Assembly: GCF_009865215.1 (NCBI RefSeq)
Contig: NZ_WWJX01001326.1
Location: 1 to 34,313 of the forward strand
DNA from: Streptomyces sp. SID3343
GTDB taxonomy: Bacteria; Actinomycetota; Actinomycetes; Streptomycetales; Streptomycetaceae
Length of the DNA stretch: 34,313 nucleotides
Reading direction: 5' to 3'
The position numbers were made by a program, and so were the translations under genes. Position 1 is the first letter of the stretch, and every line of letters begins with the position of its first letter. Under the pieces are notes generated by a model. It was not told the DNA's origin. It saw only the letters and a list, made by a program, of their open reading frames with translations, and did no database searches. Of this stretch, positions 24,137-33,400 are shown in pieces.

Positions 24137-26368
24137 CTACCGGGGTGCGCGGGCGGTGCTCGGGCTCGGGCCGGGTCGGTTCGGTGCGGCGGTGGCCGCG
24201 CAACGTCGGCACGAGCGATCCGAGCGGTCGCAGTGGCCACACGACGGGCAGATGTGGGTACGGGCGCGAAGGTGACACGGTTCGGCCAGCAGATCCTGGC
24301 CGAACGTGTGATCCAGATGGTCCCCGTGACCCCCGGTGCCGCGGTCCGCGCCGACGGCGAGCAGGACCGCGTACGACGTACCGCACCGGCCGCAGCGGCG
24401 GTTCTCCCAGGACACTCCGCACGAGCACACGCAACGGTAGGTGAGGCCGTCACGCGCCTGGAAGTCCCGGGCCCGTGCGGTGCACACGGGACAGCTCGGC
24501 AATCGCCCCAATTCGTCGACCGCGTCGCGCAGTTCAAACTCCAGCGGATCCGGCGCGTGGAGCCCGCCGGCACCTCGGCGGCCCGGGGCGCCTCCCGCGC
24601 GCAACGAGCGCAGTGTGGTCGCCAGCGTTCGCCACTGGGCCTCGGACGGCGGCCGGGTCGGCAACAGGCTCTCGTCGGGGCCCACTTCGAGCCAGTCGTG
24701 ATTTTCGGCGAGTCGACGGGCCAGGCCGGACGGACAGCGCACCGACCGGGGATAGTCGGCGAGCGGTGCGCAGTCGAGGGCCGTGCGCAACAGCCTGGCC
24801 ACCCGCGTGACGCTGTCCACGTCGGTGGGCCCGACCGGGACCAGGGCGGGTAGCGCGCGGCCGTCCCCACGGGTCCCGTGGGTGCTGTGCGCCGCGGCGC
24901 GCACGGCAGGCGGCAGCCGAGGGCGTTCGCCCGGATCGGCAGGGTACAGGACGGCCACGCGCGGTTCGGGCGGCGTGGGTTCGGATGGACGCGGTGCGGA
25001 GGGCACCTCGGGGGAGGGGACCCACAAAGTCTCCAACCACGCCTGCACGGCCCCCGGTTCGGGCACGGCGGTGACGGCGTGCGCGAGCGGGACCACGCGC
25101 AGGGTCGGTCGGGCGTCGACCACGAGCGTGAAGGTGTCGTCCGCGAGGTCTCGACGCAGGACGACCGATGCGTGTCGGTGATGGTGGAAGCCGAAGTCGT
25201 CGAAGCCGGGGGCACTGTCGAAGCCGTCGGCGTTGTCGGAGTCCTCGGTGCCCGGTGATTTCGGGGACAGACCGAGTTGTTCGAGGGCTCGGACCAGGAG
25301 CAGCAGGGAGAACTCGGAGAACGCGCGGCACCACACGTCCGTCTCCCCGGCCGCGTGGGATCGGTCGCGGGTTGCGTGCAGCCGCACGTGCGTGTTCCAC
25401 AGCTCGTGGCAGCGGCGGTAGTCGTCGTGGTTGGCGAACAGGTTCGTCGGGCGCAACTGCGGCCGGCCGTCGTAGGGAACGCGGATCGCGCGGCGCAACG
25501 GCGAGTCGAGCAGCGGGCCGAGTCGGTGTCGCAGGGTTTCCAGGCGGGCGCGAGCGGCATCGACGCGTTCGGGGAGCCGCGGATCGGCGAGCAGTACGGC
25601 CAGGGTTCGGTAGTGGTTGTTCCGATCCTGCCATCGCGGCCGGTCGGCGGTCTCGGCCAACAGACGTCGGCCGCGTTCGACCAGCCGGCCGATGCTGTCG
25701 AGTTCGGCGACGCGCGCCGCCACGTGCTGCCACAGGCGGTCGAGGAGCGCCGCCACCACCCGATTCTCGTACAGATCGTAGTCGGGCACCTGGATCGGGA
25801 CGAGCAGCCTGGAAGGTTCGACGCCGTGCAACCGGCGGGCGGCCCACGTCTCGGAGTGCGCCGACAGGTGTACCGCCGTACGCCACGTGATCCGTCGGGC
25901 GCGACCGGCCCGCACCAGGACGTCCTCGGTACGCAGACGCGCGTACGGAGACGCGCAGACCCGCTCCAGACCGCCGAGTTCCGCGCGGATCGCGTCGTCG
26001 AGCGGGTGCGGATCCAACCGGGTGTCGTCGTCGGCGATCAGCGGCGGTGTCGCGGCCCATCGCGCCGGCGACGCACCGTCGCGACGATCGGCGGTCACCG
26101 CGTTCGCGATGCGCACCACGTTGTCGAGGATCAACGGACCGGGCAGCGCCCCGGGACCGTGCTCGCCCTCCCACCGGAGGGGGCCGGCCGCTCGCTCGGC
26201 GCCACGAAGGGCTGCCGCGTCGACAGCGACCCCGCCCGCCGGTGGGGCGCTCGGCTCGGCTCCCGGGTCGTTCACGAGTACGTATCGGCCGAGCAGCGAA
26301 CGCCCCGTCGGGGCGGCGACGCGACGTCCGGTCAGTCGGTCCCTCGGCGTCTCGGCGGAGCTCACCAC
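24137..26368 (-). CDS. DUF2357 (McrC-related) protein with C-terminal zinc ribbons
   Basis: A 743-residue protein. The segment VPDYDLYENRVVAALLDRL (194-212) and PTNLFANHDDYRRCHELW (307-324) resemble the DUF2357 domain found next to PD-(D/E)XK nucleases of the McrC group. Where the nuclease core should follow, the nearest match is TLVVDARPTLRVV (414-426), D-x-R rather than D-x-K, so catalysis is doubtful. The C-terminus carries thirteen cysteines in tandem zinc-ribbon pairs (CPVC 626, CVCSC 646, CGRC 659, CPSC 707, CRRC 720), suggesting nucleic-acid binding. The start is GTG 26368, or GTG 26365 which overlaps the upstream stop as GTGA. Last gene of the defence-like operon, following its AAA+ partner as McrC follows McrB. 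Function is inferred. Confidence 0.75.
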   Translation of the reverse strand: MVSSAETPRDRLTGRRVAAPTGRSLLGRYVLVNDPGAEPSAPPAGGVAVDAAALRGAERAAGPLRWEGEHGPGALPGPLILDNVVRIANAVTADRRDGASPARWAATPPLIADDDTRLDPHPLDDAIRAELGGLERVCASPYARLRTEDVLVRAGRARRITWRTAVHLSAHSETWAARRLHGVEPSRLLVPIQVPDYDLYENRVVAALLDRLWQHVAARVAELDSIGRLVERGRRLLAETADRPRWQDRNNHYRTLAVLLADPRLPERVDAARARLETLRHRLGPLLDSPLRRAIRVPYDGRPQLRPTNLFANHDDYRRCHELWNTHVRLHATRDRSHAAGETDVWCRAFSEFSLLLLVRALEQLGLSPKSPGTEDSDNADGFDSAPGFDDFGFHHHRHASVVLRRDLADDTFTLVVDARPTLRVVPLAHAVTAVPEPGAVQAWLETLWVPSPEVPSAPRPSEPTPPEPRVAVLYPADPGERPRLPPAVRAAAHSTHGTRGDGRALPALVPVGPTDVDSVTRVARLLRTALDCAPLADYPRSVRCPSGLARRLAENHDWLEVGPDESLLPTRPPSEAQWRTLATTLRSLRAGGAPGRRGAGGLHAPDPLEFELRDAVDELGRLPSCPVCTARARDFQARDGLTYRCVCSCGVSWENRRCGRCGTSYAVLLAVGADRGTGGHGDHLDHTFGQDLLAEPCHLRARTHICPSCGHCDRSDRSCRRCAATAAPNRPGPSPSTARAPR

Positions 26369-28785
26369 ACCCCCCGGTCACGGATCTCGTTTTCCAGGAA
26401 TTCCAGCGCGTCCGTGGGAACGCTCGTGGTGCTCAACCGTGGCCAGGCCTGCTCGATCTCGGCCTGGATCTTCTCCAGTCGGGGCGCCGCGACCTCCCGG
26501 CGACCGCGTACCTTGCGCAGGATCCTGGTGGTGAGCAGATGGTCCGCGGCCTCGCCGATGTCACCGCCACAGGCCCGCACCACCGGCACGAACTCGCGTG
26601 CCTGGCGCGGGAGTCGGCTGCCCCACGAGACCTGTAGGTCGCGCCGCAGGACGTTGCCCAGTTCGTCGTCCAAAAAGGCCAGAACGGTCTCGGCGTCCTG
26701 GTGATACCGCTCGCGCGCGTCCGCGAACGCCTTCGACAACGCCTCCATCGAGAGCGGGGCGATCGGTCCGGCCCGGGGCGGGCAAAACGACACCGGCCGG
26801 TCCGGCAGTTCGAGCACGTGGGCGCGGTCGTACGTCTTGTCCGCGAAGGTCACCGTCGTCTCGTCGTTGTTGGCGGTCCCGATGAACCACACGTTGTCGG
26901 GCAGCACGAGAGCACGCCCCTCGTGCAGCAGACGCGGCGCGGGACCCACCTCCGAGGTCGTCAGGGGCAGGATCTGTGGGCCGCGCGCCCGCATCTCCAG
27001 GGCGTGCAGCACATCGCTGAAGTACTGCTCAGGGTGGGACAGGTTCATCTCGTCCAGCACCACGAGGAAGGGCCTGGTCCGAAACGCCGGAAGTTGTGCC
27101 CGATACAGCGCCTGGGTGAACTCGCTCTCGTAGAACTTGCGCTCGAACGCGTTGTAGTAGCCCATGAGATCCTGGGGCCCACGCCATTCGGCCGCCACCG
27201 CCACGGTCGCCGAGCCCGCGCCGATGGCCTTGGCGAATTCGAGCGGGAGCGCGGTCTTGCCGATGCCGCTGATGCCCTCCAACAGGTGGAGGCGACTCGC
27301 CGCCAGTCCGCCGAGGAAACAGCGCAGGTCCCGTTCGGAGTAGAACAGGCCCTTGCGACGGGCGATGTCCTCGCGGATCCGGACGGCCAACGCGGCGAGA
27401 TCGGGGACCTTGGCCGACAGTTGGGGCTGCTCGGCGAATCCGGCCCGCTCGTCCAGGGCCGTGCACGCCGGGAAGGCGGACCGATGCTCGGGATCGGCCT
27501 GTAACTCGCCGTATCGAGCCGCCTGTTGGGCTATCTCGGTGCGCAGCACGTTGTTCAGCCCTTCGAGTGCCTGGTTCACCACCCGATTGGTCTCGCGTTC
27601 GGCGACCGCGATACGACCGGACGCGAGCAGGCGCCGATGCTCCTCGTTCTGCCGCAACAGTTCCTCGCGTTCGGCGACCCACTCCTGATGGCGAAGTTCG
27701 AGTTCGCGCAATCGCTCCTGGTCCTCCGGGGGACGGGCGGCCAAGGTGTGGCGCAGTTCCCGGTGGTCGGCGCGCAGGCGTCGCAACTCCGCGGCGACCT
27801 CGGGTATCGATCGGCCCTCGAAATCCAGCGCCGCCGCGTCCAGGGCGGCGAGTTGCCGGCCCCGCTCCTGCGCGATCTCGACCGCCTGACGGTGTCGATC
27901 CCGCCAGGCGTCCCGTTCCAGACGACAGGTTTCGAACTCCAGGGCAACGCTCGCCTCGGCCTGGCGGCGCACGTCCACGCGCTCGGATTCCACCTCCTGC
28001 TCGCGTGCGTCGAGCAGTCGCTCGCGTCGTTCGTGAGAGCGCTCGCGCTCCTCGATGCGCGCCTCGGCCGCGTCGAGCCGCGCGGACCGCGAGTGGAACT
28101 CGGTCTCGGCCGCGCCACGCCGATCGGCGATCTCCTCGTCCCGGCGCCGCGTCTCGGCGTCCGCGGCGGTACGCAACCGCGCCAACTCCTCGCGCAGGCC
28201 CGCGATCCGGTCCCGGCGATACTCGGCGAAATCGGTGTGCGCTTGCTGCTCCAGCTCGAACAGGCGGGCCTCGTCGGCGGCACACCGGCGGATCCGCTCG
28301 ACGAGTTCGGCCTCGCGCTCGTCGATCCGGCTTGCTCGCGCCCGCAGCGCGTCCTCGTCCGCCGCCACCCCCTCGACCCGGGCCCGATGGGCGACCTCCC
28401 GGCGCTCCTCCTGTTCCGCGAGGTCATTGCGGGCGCGTTCCAGGCGCCGGATCTCCTCCCGGTGCTCCTGCTCCCGCCGCCGCGCCAGTTCCCGGGCCCG
28501 GAGCGCCTGTTCGACCGCGGCGCGCAGGTCGTCCACCCCCACCTCCTCGGCGACGTCGTCGATGTCGACGTCGTCGCCGAACGACGGTTGCTCGGGCGCC
28601 GAATCCCGCTCGCCCGCGGTGAGCGCGTACGCCTGCTCGACCAGCGCCACCGCGTCGTCGGCCGTCGCGGGCTCCCGGTCGCTTCCGCGCTCGTCGCCGG
28701 GGCCCGGATCCCGGGCTCCCGCAGCGGCCGAACCGGAACCGCGTTGCACGCGGACCCGGTGTGCGGACTTGGGACGTTTAGGCAT
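26362..28785 (-). CDS. Coiled-coil McrB-like AAA+ NTPase
   Basis: An 807-residue protein. Residues 1-85 are low-complexity and acidic. About 86-430 is an Arg/Glu/Ala-rich heptad-like region expected to form long coiled coils. About 465-800 is a McrB-like AAA+ domain: Walker A GISGIGKT (504-511), Walker B FLVVLDEMNLSHPE (573-586), sensor region WFIGTANNDETT (633-644) and YDRAHVLELP. The McrB GTP signature MNxxD appears as ANNDE, so guanine specificity is uncertain. The ATG at 28785 overlaps the previous gene by 8 bp, and the stop overlaps the DUF2357 start. A coiled coil fused to a McrB motor, beside a McrC-related protein and a UPF1-like helicase, is the pattern described for coiled-coil nuclease tandems (CoCoNuTs). 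Confidence 0.85.
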   Translation of the reverse strand: MPKRPKSAHRVRVQRGSGSAAAGARDPGPGDERGSDREPATADDAVALVEQAYALTAGERDSAPEQPSFGDDVDIDDVAEEVGVDDLRAAVEQALRARELARRREQEHREEIRRLERARNDLAEQEERREVAHRARVEGVAADEDALRARASRIDEREAELVERIRRCAADEARLFELEQQAHTDFAEYRRDRIAGLREELARLRTAADAETRRRDEEIADRRGAAETEFHSRSARLDAAEARIEERERSHERRERLLDAREQEVESERVDVRRQAEASVALEFETCRLERDAWRDRHRQAVEIAQERGRQLAALDAAALDFEGRSIPEVAAELRRLRADHRELRHTLAARPPEDQERLRELELRHQEWVAEREELLRQNEEHRRLLASGRIAVAERETNRVVNQALEGLNNVLRTEIAQQAARYGELQADPEHRSAFPACTALDERAGFAEQPQLSAKVPDLAALAVRIREDIARRKGLFYSERDLRCFLGGLAASRLHLLEGISGIGKTALPLEFAKAIGAGSATVAVAAEWRGPQDLMGYYNAFERKFYESEFTQALYRAQLPAFRTRPFLVVLDEMNLSHPEQYFSDVLHALEMRARGPQILPLTTSEVGPAPRLLHEGRALVLPDNVWFIGTANNDETTVTFADKTYDRAHVLELPDRPVSFCPPRAGPIAPLSMEALSKAFADARERYHQDAETVLAFLDDELGNVLRRDLQVSWGSRLPRQAREFVPVVRACGGDIGEAADHLLTTRILRKVRGRREVAAPRLEKIQAEIEQAWPRLSTTSVPTDALEFLENEIRDRGVW

Positions 28786-30406
28786 GCGCTGGTGGTCCTT
28801 CCCGTTCCGGGGTGAGCAGTAGTACGGTCCGGCCGGCGTCGAGAGCCAGGTTCCGGCACAGCTCGACCAGCTCCGGCGCGGACGGTGAACGCTCGCTGTG
28901 CGCACCGCCGTTGCGCACGGAGTTGATCGTTTGGAGCTCGCTCAGCAGGGCGGGTCGACGGCGGGCGAGGTCGCGCAGCGGGTGGCGGTGTCGGTCGGGT
29001 GCGGCCGCGTCCGCGGCGGCGATCAGCGCCCACGGCACGATGTCCTTCGGCGAACCCTTGGCCACGCGCGCGGACACTTCCCTGTCCAGGGCCGCGGGTC
29101 GCTCCCGTGCATCGCGCAGGACGGTGTTGAGCCGCCGGATCACCTGGGTGTCACCGAACAGGTCGGTCAGATCGGTCAGGCCCACGTCGGCCGCGTAGCC
29201 GCGAAGACGTGCGCGCGTGCCGGTGTCGGTCAACGCCCCCGCCGCGGCCAACCAACCGGGTACGACCGGGCGGTACTCGTCGACCACGCGCCGAAACAAC
29301 TGCTCGTAGGCGCGGACGGTGTCGCGTACCACCGTCTCCACGGCCGCCGCCTCCTCGCCCCGGGCGATGCCGTCCGCGACGCCGAGCAGCAGTTCCATCA
29401 TCTGCGGGTGTCGTCGGATGTCCTCGCCCAGCCGCTCCACCAACGCGGCTTCGGCGCGCCGACGCACCTGTCCGGCCAAGCGCGCGTAGCGCGCGTGCAG
29501 ACGCGTGTCGGCGGCTCGGGTGAGGCCGGACAGATCCTCGGCCAACCGCGGGTCCGCGGGCAGTCGACCCAGGATCAACTGCTCCAGCATCAAGGCCGGG
29601 TCCAGACCGAACGGGTCCCGAACCAGGCGCCGGGCCGGGCCCTCCCCGCTCCCGCCGTCGAGCTCGACCCAGGTCAGCAGGTACTCGGCGGTCGGCGGCC
29701 GGATGTCGGCGATCCGCGAGACGTCCTCGGGAAGCCGCCATTCGGTGTGCATGGCTTGGAGTTCCTGATCGGCCCGGTAGGCCTCGGGGCTCGGCTCGGC
29801 GGATTCGGCCGAGCGCGCCGCGGTCTGTTCCGCCCGGGCCAGGCGGTGTGCCCGAATCGCGTCGACGACCTGTTCGACCCGCGGCGGCACGGGCCGCGTC
29901 GGCGGCTGCGCGATCACGTAGGCCGTCTCGCGGCGAGGGTGGCCCGCGCCGGCCAACCGCAGATCGACCTCGTCCCGGCGTACCCGTGCCACCGGTTGGA
30001 CCCGAAGTTCGGTGGACACGCGCGGCCACAGCTCACCGGTCGCCGGATCCTGGAAGACGTGCGTCACCACCAACTCGGGCGCTCCGACGACCGCGTCCGA
30101 CGTGGTGGCGCGCCGCCCGGCGCTCGTCGGCGCACCCGAGGCGTCCAGTTGCCCGCCGGCCCGCAACTGCCGCATCACGTAGGCGCACAGGTCGACGTCC
30201 TGATGGATCCGCCGGGCCACCTCACCGGGTTCGCGCAACCCCGCGCGGCACAGCGCCAAGATCACCTTCTCGAAGATGTCCAGTCGTCGGACACGCACCA
30301 CCGGCGCCGTCACCCGGTAGACCCACACCGGCCAGCACAGGAACAACAACCCCCGACCCCGAGGCGGTTCGTGCAACAGCAGGACACCCCGCTCGACATG
30401 AAACAC
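28778..30406 (-). CDS. Unknown protein with winged-helix-like N-terminus and HEPN-like RNxxxH motif
   Basis: A 542-residue, mostly helical protein that I do not recognise as a named family. Residues about 44-92 (FEKVILALCRAGLREPGEVARR, VMRQLRAGGQLDASG) look like a winged helix. A middle helical region spans about 265-450. Near the C-terminus SVRNGGAHSERS contains R498-N499-x3-H503, the Rx4H pattern of HEPN ribonucleases, followed by a helix as expected. The GTG at 30406 abuts the helicase stop (TGAGTG), and its own stop lies inside the AAA+ gene, so it is coupled to both. If the HEPN reading is right it would be an RNA-cleaving or RNA-sensing component. The gene is secure; the function is tentative. 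Confidence 0.8.
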   Translation of the reverse strand: MFHVERGVLLLHEPPRGRGLLFLCWPVWVYRVTAPVVRVRRLDIFEKVILALCRAGLREPGEVARRIHQDVDLCAYVMRQLRAGGQLDASGAPTSAGRRATTSDAVVGAPELVVTHVFQDPATGELWPRVSTELRVQPVARVRRDEVDLRLAGAGHPRRETAYVIAQPPTRPVPPRVEQVVDAIRAHRLARAEQTAARSAESAEPSPEAYRADQELQAMHTEWRLPEDVSRIADIRPPTAEYLLTWVELDGGSGEGPARRLVRDPFGLDPALMLEQLILGRLPADPRLAEDLSGLTRAADTRLHARYARLAGQVRRRAEAALVERLGEDIRRHPQMMELLLGVADGIARGEEAAAVETVVRDTVRAYEQLFRRVVDEYRPVVPGWLAAAGALTDTGTRARLRGYAADVGLTDLTDLFGDTQVIRRLNTVLRDARERPAALDREVSARVAKGSPKDIVPWALIAAADAAAPDRHRHPLRDLARRRPALLSELQTINSVRNGGAHSERSPSAPELVELCRNLALDAGRTVLLLTPEREGPPAHA

Positions 30407-33400
30407 TCAGCGCCCCCGAGCCGATCCGTCGATGGGCAACAACACCCCGTCGTCGCCCTGGCACATGCTCAGGAAGTCGGTGAGGGCGGCCACTTCCGGC
30501 GGAGCGACGTCGGGCCGAAACATCGCGTCGTCGCCGGCCACGACGAGCAGCCGTTGCTGCCGACTCAACGCGACACACATGCGATTGCGCAGCGTCAGGT
30601 GACCGTACGCACGCCGCACCCATTCGACATACGCCGAGTGTCGCGCGTGGTCGGGCTCACGCGCGGCCGCCTTGTCCGGCGATATCGCGGACGAGCGGGT
30701 CACCGACAGGAACGAGACGTCGAACTCCTTGCCCTGAAAGGCGTCCACCGTGCCGACCAGCAGGCGGGTACGTTCCGCGCCGTTCGCATCGCGCAACAAC
30801 GCCTCCACCGGTCGATACCCGCGTCCGCTGCGCACCGCGAGCCCGACGGCGACCAGTTCGTGCCACAACAGCCGCACCTGCGCCGCGTAGAAGCTGATCA
30901 CCCCGAACGTGAGGTCGGGTCGATCGGTGGTCAACCGCTTGAGCTCCGCGGCGATCCGTTTGGCCTCCACCGGGCGGGACTTGCTGCGCCCGGCCACCTC
31001 CCGGCCGGCTTCGCCGGGAACGCGCAGCCAGGCCGCCGGACGGTCGGCGTATCCCGGCAGGCCGTGCGCGAACGCGGAGTCCGGTTTGGGCGAGGCGAGC
31101 GCGCCGTCGTAGAAGTTGCGGCCGACGAAGTCGCCGAGTGTGCGATGCATCCGAAACTGGGTGTCGAGTCGGACCGCGCGCGGCGCCTTGGGATCACGGG
31201 CCAGCAGGCGATACAGCTGCTCGAAGACACTGCGCCGCAGGGTGTCGAGCTCGTCGGTGCGTTCGCGGTCCCGCAGTTCCCGTTCGATGTCCGGCTCCAG
31301 CATGTGCGGGAGCTGGCGGTGATCACCGACCAGCACGATGCGGCGGGTCGCCATGGTGAGCGGAATCAACAGGTCGAGCGGGTTCGCCCGGGCCGCCTCG
31401 TCCACGATCACGGTGTCGAACCGCACCGGCCCCGAACTCACCTCCTTGGCACCCGCCACGCCGCGCGAGTCGGCCTGTTGACAGGTCGCGGCCAACGACG
31501 TGGTGTAGAGCCGCAGTGTGTGCAGGACCGCCTGCGGGTCGCCGCGCAGGTCCTCCAGGTAGTCGGCCAAGGCTCGGTCCACGCCTTCGTCGCCGTCTCG
31601 GACGCGATCCTCCAGTTCCGCGACGACGGTGTCCAGCAGTCCGAGCACGTCGGCTCGCGGATACGGCTCGACCAATCGTCGGGTGGGCACGAGCCGATCG
31701 AGCAACGCCGCCCGAACCTCGGCCAGTTCGGCCAAGAACGACGGGACGATCCCCTCGGGAGCCTCGGCGGCGCGCCGGACCACGTCCACGTGGGCGGGGT
31801 CGATCGCATCGACGCGCCGCAGCCGCGCCAGCGCGACGGCCGCGGTGAGGGGGCCGTCGTCGGCGAACGCGGCCGGCACGTCGCGCAGGCCGCGGACCGC
31901 GCGCAGCGTGCTTTCGCGCGTGGGGTCCACCTGTAGTCGCGCGGTGCGACGGAGCACGTCCAGGTCGGTTCGAAGATCCTCCAGTTGCTCGACGAGAGAG
32001 TCGGAGCACAACCCGCGCACCCGGGTGACGACGCGTTCCAGCAGCGCCGGCAACTCCTCGACCGCAACCGGGGCCAGCGCGTACTCGCTCGCCTGGCGGG
32101 CGACCTCACGCAGCGCCAGGGTCAGCCTGCCGCCGAGACTGCCCTCCAACTCGGCCTCCAACGCGTTCAGCGTCTCGAAGCGCCAGGCCGCGACGTGTTC
32201 CATCGAGCCGCGATCTCGCGAGTCCACTTTGATCGCGGGCAGATTCCACACCTTCGAGCGCTCGACCAGATTGTCCACGGCCGCGTGTTGGAAGCTGGTC
32301 AGCAACATGCTGCGGCTGACCACCGCGTGCGCCTTTCCCTGCTCGGCGAGTCGCACCTGGAGAGCGGCGATGAGCTGCGTCTTGCCGGTGCCGGGCGGGC
32401 CCTGGATCACCGCGACGTCCGGGGTGTTCAGCGCCGTCTCCAGGGCCAGGCGCTGAGCCGGGGTGGGTTCGCCCTTGAAGCAGGCCCACGCGGCCGGACT
32501 GTACTCGCGAATCGGTGGGTGTTCGCGGCCTCGCACCGACTGCCCCTGCAGGAGCGGAAGCAACTGGGGCAGCGGGATGTCCTCCCGAAGCACCCGGTCC
32601 AGCGCCTTCCGACGCCGCTCCAGGCGCCGTCGATCGCCGGCCGTCGCGGCGTACAGAAATCCCGGTGCCGCGGGCAACGCCCGGGCCAGACTCGGCCCCA
32701 CGCCCGCGACCCGGCGCTCGCGGTCCGTCGAGCGCAGATCCACCGTGCCCTCGGGCTCGTCGACGGCGACCACCACGCCGACGTCCTCACCGCGGCCGAC
32801 GGGAAGCGACAGCAGGCCGCGATCGTCGGCGAAGGCACCGCCGGGGTGAGTGCCGTCCAACCCGTCGGGCCGATCCCGAGCACACTCCAGCTCGAACTCC
32901 TCGCCCGCCTCGACCGATTCCGCCAGATGCCGCAGCATCGCCCGTTGCCGCGCGCCCCCCTCGCCCTCGACATCGAGCCGAAAGCGCAGCAACTCGGGGG
33001 AGCCGTCGACGCGTTCGCAGTACGCGTACTCCAGGCAACCGAACTCGCGCACCCGGCCGAGTGCGTAGCGATCCTCCAGATTCTGATACTCGCGCCAGCG
33101 GGCCAGGAAACTGTCGTCCCGCTCGCCCGCCTCCAGTCGGCGCAACTCGCCACGCATCCGCTCGCGCAACAGCGCACCGACGGAGGCGTCGGTGAAGTCG
33201 AGATCGCCGTGCACCAGAACCAGCCGTTGGCCGTCCTGCGGCAGCATGTCGTGCCGGCGGATCCCGGTGACCCGCCATCCCAGTTCCGCGCGAGCGAGGT
33301 CGACGACCAGTCCGCCGCCCACGAGCCGGCCCGCCTCCGGCTCGGATAATTCCTGGCCGGGCCGGGCCAGGACGAAGAAGCGACACGGCGCGGGTCCGCC

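Noticed and set aside
28898-31936. A 1012-codon plus-strand open frame
   Set aside because: It is antisense to the helicase, HEPN-like and AAA+ genes, whose products have clear motifs. Long antisense frames are expected in GC-rich actinomycete DNA, and its translation is low-complexity Arg/Gly/Gln-rich.
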